Assembly (NCBI GenBank): GCA_963818685.1
Contig: CAWFTJ010000002.1
Location: 472,777 to 536,776 of the forward strand
Origin: CAJCJE01 sp963818685
Lineage (GTDB): Bacteria; Actinomycetota; Actinomycetes; Mycobacteriales; Pseudonocardiaceae
Length of the DNA: 64,000 nt
Reading direction: 5' to 3'
The notes beneath the pieces are model-generated. The model was not told the origin of the DNA and did no database searches. It saw only the letters and a program-made list of their open reading frames with translations. The position numbers were made by a program, and so were the translations under genes. Of this stretch, positions 15,344 to 23,413 are shown one piece after another. The stretch's first letter is position 1, and every line of letters starts with the position of its first letter.

Positions 15344-17257
15344 TCAGTCGGCTCCGTGCCTACGGTCGCGCCGTCGTGCGCCATGCTTCCGCAGTAGCCG
15401 CTGAACGCTCTTGACGCTGATCCCGTACTGCGCGGCCAGCTCCTTGGCGATAGTGCCCGTGTGGTACTTCTCGATCATGGCCAGTACGTCATCGGGTGAC
15501 AGTCGGTCGGCCAGGTTCCAGCGTCGAACCTGCGGAAGCTGATCTTCATCCGGCTTATCCATGACGTCGCCTCGGACGACCTCATGTACCTTCCGCAGGT
15601 CGTGGAGCTGGTCAGGAGTGTGCGAGTAAGCCTTCAGTACCTCCACCAAATTAGTCATTGCACGAACTCCTTCCTTCGAGGCCCTGACCAGGGATTTCTT
15701 CCCGGTTGGGGCCTCGTTGACGTTCAGGGCAGCGTCCTCTGCCCTGGGTTGTGGGATGCGGAAGACCGGGATGACGCGGTCGGATGCAGTGATCTTGATC
15801 TCGGCGATGAGGGTCTCGATCAGCGCCTTCCGCTCGTTGTCGGTGCCGTTGGTGATGATCTCTGAGATGTGGTCGGCGATCTCGTTCAGCTCTGCTTGCG
15901 GTAGTGGTTGAGGCGCGTCGGTGAGCTGGTCGGTGAGCTCGTCTCGGCGGGTTCGTAGCTGCTTCGTCTTGATCTTGAGACCGGCCAGCCGGGTAGCGAG
16001 GTCGTCCTCCTGCAGCGAGCCGTTCTCGAAGGCGTTGAGGTAGCGGTCGATGGATTGATTGGCCTTGTTCAGTTCGGCTTCGACGCTGGCCAGTTCGGCG
16101 CGCTGGTTGTCCTCGCCGGCGAGGTGCTGGGCCTGTGCGCGGATGACGGCCTCGGCGATCAGGCGGTAGTGCTCGCGGTAGAAGCTGCTGAGTGCGTCGA
16201 GCACGGCTGGTTCGATCGAGTCGGCGTTGATGCGGGTCGCGCTGCACTTGTCGGTGTCGTAGCGCGCGCGGGTGAAGCAGGTGTAGTAGCGGTAGACCTT
16301 GGTCTTGCCGTGCGCACGAGTACCGATCATGGCCTTGTCGCACTTCGGGCACCGCATCTTGCCGGTGAGTTGGTAGTCGGAGCCGTTGGCGGCGCGGTGG
16401 CTGTGGTCGTCACCGCGGTCGGTCAGGATCTGCTGGGCCTTGTCGAAGTCGTCGAGGTCGACGATCGCCGGGTGGCAGTTGCTGACCACGATGTCGCGGA
16501 ACGAGAGCTCGCCGATGTAGCAGCGGTTAGAGAGCACCCGTATCACCTGGTAGGCCGAGAACCGACCTCCTGTGGTGGTGCGGTGTCCGCGATCGTTGAG
16601 CACGCGCGCGATGACTTTGGTCCCGAGTCTGTCGTTGGTGTAGAGGTCGAAGATCAGCCTTACGATGGCGGCTTCGGTTTCGTACGGAACGAGCTTGTGG
16701 GTTTCCTTGTTGACCGTGTAGCCGAACGGACGCCGTCCGCCCTTCCACTTGCCGGCGGCGGCCTTGCGTTCCATTCCGGCGATGACACGGTCGATGATGA
16801 CGTCGCGCTCGAACTGCGCGAACATGCCGAGCATCTGCACCAGCATCCGGCCCATGGGGGTGGAGGTGTCGAACGGCTCGGTCGCCGAGCGGAACACGAC
16901 GCCAACCTGGTCCAGGTCATCGAGCAGGGTGACCATGTCGCGGAGGTTGCGCGAGAAGCGGTCGACTCGGTAGACGAGCAACACGTCGATGAGGCCGGCG
17001 CGTGCGGCGGCCATCGCCTTCGCCAGGCCAGGTCGTTCGGTGTTGGCTCCGGAGGCGTCGTCGTCGAATCGTTTGACGAGCCGCCAGCCCGGCTGGGAGT
17101 CGATGTAGAGGCCGAGTCGGGTGTCCTGGGCCTCCTTCGAGTAGGGCTGGTGCTCGTCGTCGGTGGAACGCCGGACGTAGATGCCGACCCGCACGTCTTC
17201 GCCCAGCAGGGTCATCGCGGCCTTCTTCGTGCGCCGCGCGGTGGTGGATCGCGCCAT
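15344..17257 (-). CDS. Large serine recombinase
   Basis: A 637-residue large serine recombinase. Resolvase domain about 21-165 with catalytic Ser31 (VGIYVRRSTDDE) and the YRVDRFSRN and MLGMFAQFERD signatures; recombinase domain about 170-285 (GRRPFGYTVNKE, RVLSNRCYIGEL); zinc ribbon with CPKC and downstream cysteines (about 305-345); long coiled coil about 375-450; and a C-terminal HTH (IAKELAAQYGISVKSVQRLL). AAGGAGATC precedes ATG 17257. Such enzymes integrate and excise phages and integrative elements and usually sit at one end of the element, so an attachment site may lie near 15.3 kb or downstream. Confidence 0.92.
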   Translation of the reverse strand: MARSTTARRTKKAAMTLLGEDVRVGIYVRRSTDDEHQPYSKEAQDTRLGLYIDSQPGWRLVKRFDDDASGANTERPGLAKAMAAARAGLIDVLLVYRVDRFSRNLRDMVTLLDDLDQVGVVFRSATEPFDTSTPMGRMLVQMLGMFAQFERDVIIDRVIAGMERKAAAGKWKGGRRPFGYTVNKETHKLVPYETEAAIVRLIFDLYTNDRLGTKVIARVLNDRGHRTTTGGRFSAYQVIRVLSNRCYIGELSFRDIVVSNCHPAIVDLDDFDKAQQILTDRGDDHSHRAANGSDYQLTGKMRCPKCDKAMIGTRAHGKTKVYRYYTCFTRARYDTDKCSATRINADSIEPAVLDALSSFYREHYRLIAEAVIRAQAQHLAGEDNQRAELASVEAELNKANQSIDRYLNAFENGSLQEDDLATRLAGLKIKTKQLRTRRDELTDQLTDAPQPLPQAELNEIADHISEIITNGTDNERKALIETLIAEIKITASDRVIPVFRIPQPRAEDAALNVNEAPTGKKSLVRASKEGVRAMTNLVEVLKAYSHTPDQLHDLRKVHEVVRGDVMDKPDEDQLPQVRRWNLADRLSPDDVLAMIEKYHTGTIAKELAAQYGISVKSVQRLLRKHGARRRDRRHGAD

Positions 17258-17319
17258 CGCTCGATCTCCTTGGAGTCGTGAGGGTTGGGTTCTGGGTGGT
17301 GTCCGGCTGGAACCGGCGT

Positions 17320-17556
17320 TTATGGCGTGCGGTCGTCCGCGGTGATGGGTGCCGCGTTGTCGGCTGACATGCGAGGGATCGGTTGCCAATCCGTGTGGAT
17401 GGCGATGAAGGCCCGGATGCTGGCGGCTTGGGCTTCCAGCGACCTGGACTGGCGTTCGTCTGCGACCGCGCGGAAGTACGTGCAGGTTCGGGTCTCAGCC
17501 GGCATCGTCACGAGCGCGGCGTTCTTGCTGCGGCGGAGGGTTGTGGCGTGGCACAT
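17320..17556 (-). CDS. Degenerate resolvase N-terminal stub
   Basis: Seventy-eight residues. YFRAVADERQSRSLEAQAAS matches the N-terminal Y-x-R-V-S...SLExQ signature of serine recombinases, and IHTDWQPIPRMSADNA continues the match, but the catalytic serine is absent. AAGGAGATTG precedes ATG 17556, so it appears translated. It sits 62 nt upstream of the large recombinase gene on the same strand. It may be a fragment of a duplicated recombinase or a small modulator of its neighbour. Confidence 0.55.
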   Translation of the reverse strand: MCHATTLRRSKNAALVTMPAETRTCTYFRAVADERQSRSLEAQAASIRAFIAIHTDWQPIPRMSADNAAPITADDRTP

Positions 17557-17614
17557 GGCGCAATCTCCTTACGGTGTGGATCTCGGTGACTGGGCTTGAT
17601 TGGGCCGGGAAAGG

Positions 17615-17863
17615 TCATGCCGCCTGGTCGTCCCGTTCGGCACGGGTGTCTCGAAGCCAGCGAGAGATCAAGGTGGCGAAGGCGGACACGGCGGCGTCGT
17701 ACTCTTCGGCCGTCATTGGCGTGGTTTCGACACGTTCGATCTCCCAGAGTTCGTCCGCAGGTCGCCACCGACGCGGAGCTGGTTCCGTCGATTCGGATGG
17801 CGGCTGGCCGGAGTCCAAGTCGTTGGGCTCCTGCGGTTCTGGGGTGTTGTGTGGGTGGCGCAT
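17615..17863 (-). CDS. Small acidic hypothetical protein
   Basis: Eighty-two residues, proline/glutamate-rich at the N-terminus and helical after residue 32 (WRPADELWEIERVETTPMTA). GGGAGGTG precedes ATG 17863. It lies 58 nt upstream of the resolvase stub and likely starts the recombinase transcription unit. No domain recognised. Confidence 0.5.
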   Translation of the reverse strand: MRHPHNTPEPQEPNDLDSGQPPSESTEPAPRRWRPADELWEIERVETTPMTAEEYDAAVSAFATLISRWLRDTRAERDDQAA

Positions 17864-18514
17864 GGCGCACCTCCCGCCTCGCCCGCGAAGCCGCCTGTGC
17901 GGTGACGACTTCGCGGGCGTGCTGGTCGGCGACAGAGGTCGAGCGTCGACTCAGCGGGCGTTCCCCGGCCGAGGACACCTGCGCTCCCGATCCGCGACGC
18001 GGATCTTCTGGAGGGCGGGCACGCACCATGACGTGCGTTGAACGAGCTGGGGTCGCCGAGGCTGTCGCGGACCGTGTGCCTCTGCTCCCCGGACTTTGAT
18101 GTGCGGGGCCGGCGATCGCGGTCGCGCTGGACTCCTGCCGCCCGACAAGAGCGCACCTCTTGCCGATGTTGTGCTCGGTCGCGTCGTGACCCGGACGCAT
18201 GGCGGCCGACGTGGGTCCAGAGATCGATACCGGCACGGACCGGAGGCGGCTCGTGTCGGAGTTAGCGTGGCTGGTTCGGGCGAGCCGCAGGCGCTCCCCT
18301 TGGCGAGGTGGGCGGACTCCTGCCATCTGATTAAGGTAACGCCTAACTGAGTGAGCTGCAACCTAATTCAGTTAGGTGCAGTCGTCGTGCCAGAGTCAGG
18401 TCGCTCAACACGCCGGGCGTCCCGCCAGCCTGTTGCCGGTCGTCGGGGAAACTAGCGATGACCGGTGCCCTGCGTAGTCGCACCGGAGGTGGGCGAGCGC
18501 GGGAAGGCGTGGCG
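17864..18514. promoter_or_regulatory. Divergent control region with 9-bp inverted repeat
   Basis: A 650-nt region between the recombinase unit (minus) and an XRE-type gene (plus). No convincing gene is seen. CCTAACTGA at 18342-18350 and TCAGTTAGG at 18368-18376 are perfect inverted copies with a 17-bp spacer, lying in a locally AT-richer stretch, and are a good candidate operator for the adjacent XRE regulator. Confidence 0.5.
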
Positions 18515-18793
18515 GTGCAGCTTCGATGGCGACTCAAGCAGGTCATGGCCTCCCGCGAGGTGTGGTCGGGCAAACACCTGCGCGAGCTGCTTGCCCGGCG
18601 CGCGAGCTTCACCTTGTCGGCGCCATCGATTTCCGCGCTGATGAACAACCAGCCGGCCCAGATGAAGACCGAAACCCTGCAGGCGTTGTGCACCGCGCTC
18701 AAGTGCACACCTGACGAGTTGTACGGGGTCATACCGCCGCGCGAGATCTCCCTTGCTGACGAACCGGACAGCGACGAGCCGCCTGGCAGGTAG
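18515..18793 (+). CDS. Cro/C1-type HTH regulator
   Basis: A 92-residue protein consisting of one XRE-type helix-turn-helix domain: LRWRLKQVMASREVWSGKHL, then FTLSAPSISALMNNQPAQMK and ALCTALKCTPDELYGVIPP, the usual lambda-repressor-like end. GTG 18515 is favoured by GGGAAGG seven bases upstream; 18458 is an alternative ATG. It is divergent from the recombinase unit across the inverted repeat at 18342-18376, so it may control the switch between maintenance and excision. Confidence 0.75.
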   Translation: MQLRWRLKQVMASREVWSGKHLRELLARRASFTLSAPSISALMNNQPAQMKTETLQALCTALKCTPDELYGVIPPREISLADEPDSDEPPGR

Positions 18794-18830
18794 GTCCCGA
18801 CCGGGCTGTGCTCACGCTGGGCGCCGGCCA

Positions 18831-19610
18831 TCATGCGGCCCTGACCGTGGTGTCGTCTGGTTCGCACAGCGCTTCGCAACGGACCAGTTCCTGAACTCGC
18901 TGGTGCCAGTTGAGCGCGAAGCGGAGGCAGTTGGATTCGGTCTGATGGCTGGGCGTGCATCCGCGGACGTAGCGGCCTCGGCGACTCCATGCCATCGAGT
19001 CGGAGCTGACGAGCGCTTCGGCATACTGGCTTAGACCGCCGATCTTGACGCCGAAACCATGGAGCCGCAGGTTACGTGTCGCGAAGACGCGCATGATCCG
19101 TTCCACGTCGGCCTTGTGCTGGCGGCGGCATACTGTGCCAACCCCGACCCGTGGTTCGGATGCCAGGTCGATTCCTGCGCTCTCGTAGAAGTCCGCGCAC
19201 CGCTCGTAGTCGCTGAGGGTCCATCCCTGCAATATCGGCAGCCAGGGCAGTTCGGGCGCGAGTTCCCGGAGGCGGACGAAGTTTCGCACGGTCCGCCGTT
19301 GATGCTCGCGAACCGTCAGACCGGTTCGCTTGAGGATGCTCTGCTCGCACATCCAGTCCTGGGGCGCGGTCCAGGCGAGGTTGCCGATCTCGTCGGCGTA
19401 ACGCCGGACGGCCCGGACGTAGTCCTTCTCGTTGATCTGCCAACGACCGTGAAGCTGCAACTCGGTGAACCCGCCCGAGTCCAGCGCCCACTCCGTGATG
19501 GCGCGCGAGAGTGTCCGGCGGTGCCCGAGGCGTCGGTGCGACACGAGCAGCGAGACATCGTGGACGCGGGTCAACCAGATCGGCTGGTGAATCCCGAGGA
19601 AGAACTTCAC
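18831..19610 (-). CDS. DpdA-like tRNA-guanine-transglycosylase-fold protein
   Basis: A 259-residue protein resembling the deazapurine DNA-modification DpdA family, which uses a TGT-like TIM barrel to exchange guanine in DNA for a 7-deazaguanine base. Family-like motifs are ALDSGGFTEL (42-51), APQDWMCEQ (82-90), PILQGWTLSDY and RLHGFGVKIGGL. The ATG at 19610 overlaps the transporter stop as ATGA. Its place directly after a VUT/YhhQ-type precursor transporter strongly supports the assignment. Biosynthesis genes for preQ0 are not in the window, so the base would have to be salvaged or made by the host. Confidence 0.75.
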   Translation of the reverse strand: MKFFLGIHQPIWLTRVHDVSLLVSHRRLGHRRTLSRAITEWALDSGGFTELQLHGRWQINEKDYVRAVRRYADEIGNLAWTAPQDWMCEQSILKRTGLTVREHQRRTVRNFVRLRELAPELPWLPILQGWTLSDYERCADFYESAGIDLASEPRVGVGTVCRRQHKADVERIMRVFATRNLRLHGFGVKIGGLSQYAEALVSSDSMAWSRRGRYVRGCTPSHQTESNCLRFALNWHQRVQELVRCEALCEPDDTTVRAA

Positions 19611-20128
19611 GTCGGCACCGCTCGCCGGCAGGCACGGGCGCAGGTCAGCACGGACACGGCGAGCACCGTTGTGATGGCCTTGCCCGCGACTTGCCCGCCG
19701 AACAGCGACAGTGAGCCGAAGGCCAGCGGCAGGAACACCAGGCTGTCGAGGAGTGAACCGACCGTGTTGGACAGCGCCATCGCCACGATGGGCCGGTGGC
19801 GGCGCAGCGGGCTATATATCGCGAAGTCCGCCGTCTCCGAAGTGGCGAAGGCGGCGGCGCTCGCGAGCGCGACGTGCGGCGAGGCGACCAGCCCAGACAA
19901 TGCGGCCCCCGCTACCACCGCGATGAGCGCTGTCCGGGAGCCTGCGGCGTCCTGAAGCAGGTTCCGGACCGTGAACACGAGCCCGGCGAAGAACGCTCCG
20001 GCGGGGATCTCCAACCCGGCCACGGGTACCTGCGGCCAGAGGGTGGTAGCCCAGTTCGCTGCCGCGATGGCCGCCGCGTACCCGCTGAGCAGAAGCGCCG
20101 TCGTCGAGGTCCACCGGGACGGGGTCAT
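19607..20128 (-). CDS. VUT/YhhQ-family queuosine-precursor transporter
   Basis: A 173-residue integral membrane protein with about five to six helices. AGAFFAGLVFTVRNLLQDAAG, AAFATSETADFAIYSPLRR and SNTVGSLLDSLVFLPLAFG match the conserved blocks of the VUT (YhhQ) family, which imports 7-cyano-7-deazaguanine and related precursors. Both ends overlap neighbours by 4 nt (ATGA). It is slightly shorter than typical members. In this operon it is expected to supply the modified base to the DpdA-like enzyme. Confidence 0.8.
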   Translation of the reverse strand: MTPSRWTSTTALLLSGYAAAIAAANWATTLWPQVPVAGLEIPAGAFFAGLVFTVRNLLQDAAGSRTALIAVVAGAALSGLVASPHVALASAAAFATSETADFAIYSPLRRHRPIVAMALSNTVGSLLDSLVFLPLAFGSLSLFGGQVAGKAITTVLAVSVLTCARACRRAVPT

Positions 20129-20925
20129 GCTGCGCTCGGCGGGGCATCGTCGGCCGGGTCGGTCACGTCGCGCGGGAACTCGTCGTTGCGCGGCTGGGCC
20201 CGCTGGAAGGTCCTCGGATCAACCACTGGCTCGTGCGCGTTCGGGCCAGAAGTCACCCACTGCTCGACCGGTGCTGGGCGGCCAGCGACGGTGCGCGCCC
20301 AAACCTGGCGGCCGACGTACTTGGGGTTGGTGACGATGCGCCTGACGGTTTTGGCAGTCCACCGCCCGGTCTGCACCGGTGGCGGGTACTGACCAGCGTC
20401 CGCATTAAGTCGTCTGGCGATGACCGCGAAGCCCAGGCCGTGGTCGGCGCGCCAGCGGAAGATCTGGCGGACGATTCCGGCGGTCTGCCAGTCCGGTACG
20501 AGCACGGCGCGCAGTTGGCTGTGTCCGGTCGGGTCGGTGACGCGGATGCGCAGGGCGCGGTATCCGTACGGTGGTGGGCCGATCTGGTAGCCGGCGCGGA
20601 CGAGTTCGACCATCGCGCGACGGGCTCGGCGGGTGGTCTCGGCGTGGTGCGCGGCGAGCGCCGCCCAGTGGATGCGGTTGCCGCGCGCGTCACGCAGTTC
20701 GCCGTCTCCACCGCCCGGCTCGGACACCGTGTCGGTGACCGCGTCGATGGTCCCGGTGCGCCTACTTGCCCACAGGGTTGTCCACAGTCGGAGCCACCAG
20801 CGTGGATGCGTCTCGACCAGCGGAGTGGTGGTGCAGTGGTGGCGCGCGGCAGCGCGCAGCGCGGTGCGCTTGCGGCGGAACTCGGGGTGCCAGCCGCACT
20901 CGCGGCAGTACAGGCGCGTGGTCAT
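20125..20925 (-). CDS. Recombinase-domain protein without resolvase domain
   Basis: A 266-residue protein. Residues 1-45 hold a CxxC plus His/Cys motif (LYCRECGW, ARHHC) that could bind zinc; after a linker, residues about 115-245 form a serine-recombinase second domain (YQIGPPPYGYRALRIRV, GLGFAVIARRLNADAG, TVRRIVTNPKYVGRQVWAR). The catalytic resolvase domain is entirely missing although the start is fixed by the ATGA overlap with the methyltransferase gene. It may therefore bind DNA without cutting, for example to target or regulate the modification enzymes encoded with it. Confidence 0.75.
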   Translation of the reverse strand: MTTRLYCRECGWHPEFRRKRTALRAAARHHCTTTPLVETHPRWWLRLWTTLWASRRTGTIDAVTDTVSEPGGGDGELRDARGNRIHWAALAAHHAETTRRARRAMVELVRAGYQIGPPPYGYRALRIRVTDPTGHSQLRAVLVPDWQTAGIVRQIFRWRADHGLGFAVIARRLNADAGQYPPPVQTGRWTAKTVRRIVTNPKYVGRQVWARTVAGRPAPVEQWVTSGPNAHEPVVDPRTFQRAQPRNDEFPRDVTDPADDAPPSAA

Positions 20926-21851
20926 GCCGCTCGCCCCCAACCGCGGTACTCGGTCCCGTTGACGGCGCGGTTGATGGCCGGCCGGGTGACGTCGTGCTCG
21001 GTCGGCCACGGGATCGCCGCTGCCGCTGCGGCGGCGAGCTCGGCCTCGTGGGCGAGCTGGAACACCAGCACCTCGTGATGCGCGGTGAGCGCCGTCGGTA
21101 CGCCGGCTGCGCGGGCACGGGTGACCAGGTGACGGCCGCGCAGTCCGGCGGTCAGCGCGATGCACCGGTCGACCGGCGCCAGACCGGCCGAGGTGCCCGC
21201 GGCGAGCAGCGGCGTCGTGACGTCGATCAGCGAACCGTCCGGGTTTCGGCGAGGCCGGGCGACGACGACGAGGTATCCGCCGGAGCGCAGCAGCGGTTCG
21301 CAGAACGTCAGCGTCGCGCCGAGTCGGTCGATCGCGGCGGCATGGTCGGGGTCCGGACTCGGGTCCTGCTCGTCGGTGACGTTGGGGACTGGGCGGAGAG
21401 CGGTGAGCACGAGTCCGACTCGTCCGACGAGTCCGGCCGCGCGGACGCTGGCGAGCATCGGTGGCCGGGCGTCCAGGACCGAGCCGTCGCGCCAGGCGCC
21501 GGCCGCTTTGGCGGCGGTGATGTTGGCGCGGGCGAGCGTCCACGACTGTCGTCGAGGCGTCAGTCCGAGCGCGTGACGGCCGGCGCGGAGGGCTTCGACG
21601 AGGACCGTGCCGGCCCCGCAGTCGGGGTCCAGAACGAGGTCGCCGGGTCGGGTGTAGGTGGCGATTGCGTGCGCGGCGACGGCGGGCGGGATGCGGTCGA
21701 CATCGGTGTCGGTGCCGGGGACGCACCCGGCGTCGCGGAGCTGGGCGGCGGGGTCGCGCTGGCCGGTTGGCCAGACCGAGAGTCGCGGGTTCGGCGGCTG
21801 CTCCCGCGACATCCGGGAGCGCGGCCACGGCGGCGTGGGGCGGTCAGTCAT
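20922..21851 (-). CDS. SAM-dependent methyltransferase-fold protein
   Basis: A 309-residue protein. LDPDCGAGTVLVEALRAGRHALGL (about 74-97) is a clear SAM-binding motif I of the TRM11/N6-N4 DNA methyltransferase type, and ILxxGGYLVVV-like SGGYLVVVAR (about 210-219) the later strand. The (D/N)PPY catalytic motif expected in amino-methyltransferases is replaced around VLTALRPVPN, so activity is doubtful or altered. ATG 21851 overlaps the upstream stop by 8 nt and the 3' end overlaps the next gene by 4 nt. Second gene of the five-gene modification operon. Confidence 0.7.
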   Translation of the reverse strand: MTDRPTPPWPRSRMSREQPPNPRLSVWPTGQRDPAAQLRDAGCVPGTDTDVDRIPPAVAAHAIATYTRPGDLVLDPDCGAGTVLVEALRAGRHALGLTPRRQSWTLARANITAAKAAGAWRDGSVLDARPPMLASVRAAGLVGRVGLVLTALRPVPNVTDEQDPSPDPDHAAAIDRLGATLTFCEPLLRSGGYLVVVARPRRNPDGSLIDVTTPLLAAGTSAGLAPVDRCIALTAGLRGRHLVTRARAAGVPTALTAHHEVLVFQLAHEAELAAAAAAAIPWPTEHDVTRPAINRAVNGTEYRGWGRAA

Positions 21852-22848
21852 GGGAGGCGTCCTCCCGGTTCTCCGCGGCGTTGGCGTCGCCGCTCGCGGC
21901 CGGGCGGCGGGCGAAGACGAACAGGTCGTCGTGCGCTCGGGCGTGCCGGATCGACGTCGTCGGCGGCCCCGGTGGGCTCGCGGAATGGTCGTGCGCGGCG
22001 GTGCCGGCGACCGCGTGCACGGTGTCGCGAATGGGCACGCGCAGCAGCGCGATGCGGTCGGTGAACTGGAGGCCGGCGTGGTGCGCGGCGCGCACGAGCG
22101 GCCCGGCGGGATCGGTGAACCAGGCGCCCGAGTTGTCACTATGTGTAATGACCGCGAGGGTGCCGGTGGGGGTCAGCAGACCGGCCCAGTCGGTGGGCTG
22201 GAGGGCGTCGAGCGTGTGCGGCTCGGCTGCGGTGATGATCAGCTCGAACCGGTCCGGACCGTGTGCGGTCGCGGCGGTGTCGGGTCCGGACCGGTCGTCG
22301 GTTCCACCGACGTCGAGGTGGTCGCTGGCCGGACTCGCGGCGTGCGGTCCGGGTCCGGACTCGGACTCGGTTGGTGGGTTCGTCGGGCCGTCGTCGAAGC
22401 GGTCGGGGTGCGCCGCGGCGGTTTGGGTGTCCACCCCTCGGCCGAGTCGGACCACGGTCCATCCCGCTTCGAGCAGTCCGGCGTACGGGCCGCGTCCAGG
22501 GCGGTGGCCGGCCACGGTGGACGGCCACCCGGCGGGCGGGGTGATGTGCGTTGCGGGGTCGAGCAGCAGCACCCGCTGACCGGGCGCGGTGTAGCCGGTG
22601 ACGAGCTTGATGATCGCGGTCAGCAGCCACTGGGCGATCAACCCCGTGCCCTCGCGCAGCTCGTCTTCCGCGCATGGCCAGACGGAGGCTGGGCGGGTGG
22701 GACGGGGATAACGAAGTACGAGCCGCAGGTCACGAAGCCGGGCGCCGCGCGGGAGGTGCGGGAGCCGGATCGGGACGGTGGGTGGGTCGATCGGATCGTG
22801 CTGCTGAGGCTGGTCGTCTGGGGTGTCGTGGTCGCGTGTCGGGGGCAT
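21844..22848 (-). CDS. Methyltransferase-like protein, degenerate motifs
   Basis: A 334-residue protein, start at ATG 22848 with GGAGGAGAG upstream. ASVWPCAEDELREGTGLIAQ and QRVLLLDPATHITPPAGW resemble the substrate and motif I regions of the neighbouring methyltransferase-fold protein, and LLTPTGTLAVITHSD the later core strand, but the glycine-rich SAM loop is lost. A long Pro/Ser/Thr/Asp linker lies in the middle. It overlaps the next gene by 8 nt. Probably forms a pair with that protein as active/inactive subunits; inferred. Confidence 0.55.
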   Translation of the reverse strand: MPPTRDHDTPDDQPQQHDPIDPPTVPIRLPHLPRGARLRDLRLVLRYPRPTRPASVWPCAEDELREGTGLIAQWLLTAIIKLVTGYTAPGQRVLLLDPATHITPPAGWPSTVAGHRPGRGPYAGLLEAGWTVVRLGRGVDTQTAAAHPDRFDDGPTNPPTESESGPGPHAASPASDHLDVGGTDDRSGPDTAATAHGPDRFELIITAAEPHTLDALQPTDWAGLLTPTGTLAVITHSDNSGAWFTDPAGPLVRAAHHAGLQFTDRIALLRVPIRDTVHAVAGTAAHDHSASPPGPPTTSIRHARAHDDLFVFARRPAASGDANAAENREDASHD

Positions 22849-23134
22849 CGCAGCTCTCCTCCGGCGGGTCGGTGTGCCATGTTCGGACACCCCTTAACTC
22901 CGGATTTCGGCCCTGTTTTGGACACGCGTCAGCAGACTTTTTTGCGCGCGCTATCGATGACCGCCTGCTGTGCCAGGGTGGCGGGAAAAGGGAGTGCAAA
23001 GAACCGCTGATTTGGCCGTGTCTTTACGTGAACGTCGTGTGTCTCGTACGCGATGTTCAGGGCCTCGCCGAGCGGATTTTCAAGATTTTTCCGAGCTCTC
23101 AGAAGTTGATCTATGAACGGGGTCCTAGATGGTG

Positions 23135-23325
23135 ATCCACTAGGGCGCTCTCCTACTAGTGATCTACTAGTACGCACATAGATTCCCAGCTCAGAAGCTA
23201 CTATCCTCGATCAAGGAGTCGCTCGCCCGATCTCGTTAGTAGATCTTGCTGGGACGGGTCCGGGGCCTGGAAATAGTAGGGCTCTAGTAGCCCTCGGTTC
23301 GTCGCCCTAGTAGCTGGCTAGTAAT
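23135..23325. repeat. CTAGTAG/CTACTAG repeat array
   Basis: About nine copies or near-copies of CTAGTAG in both orientations occur in under 200 bp: 23153-23160, 23164-23170, 23198-23204, 23235-23241, 23273-23279, 23284-23290, 23307-23313 and 23318-23323 among them. One copy is the loop of an AGGGCT/AGCCCT hairpin at 23278-23294. The array lies between the divergent modification operon and the conjugation cluster; 22849-23413 has no other gene. It may be an operator, an iteron-type origin or an origin of transfer. Confidence 0.6.
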
Positions 23326-23413
23326 GGCGTGGTATTTCCGTGGTATTTCCGTGGAATCCGCTGTGGCTTCCTGTCGTCGTAGTTGCTCGCCACGACGCTT
23401 GGGAAGTCACAAA

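Noticed and set aside
16055..17281. 408-residue plus-strand reading frame opposite the large recombinase
   Set aside because: Valine/glycine/aspartate-rich shadow typical of the strand opposite a high-GC gene; no motif or ribosome-binding site.
23273..23294. Hairpin in the CTAGTAG array as an intrinsic terminator
   Set aside because: No T-run and it is one of several repeats; more likely part of a protein-binding array.
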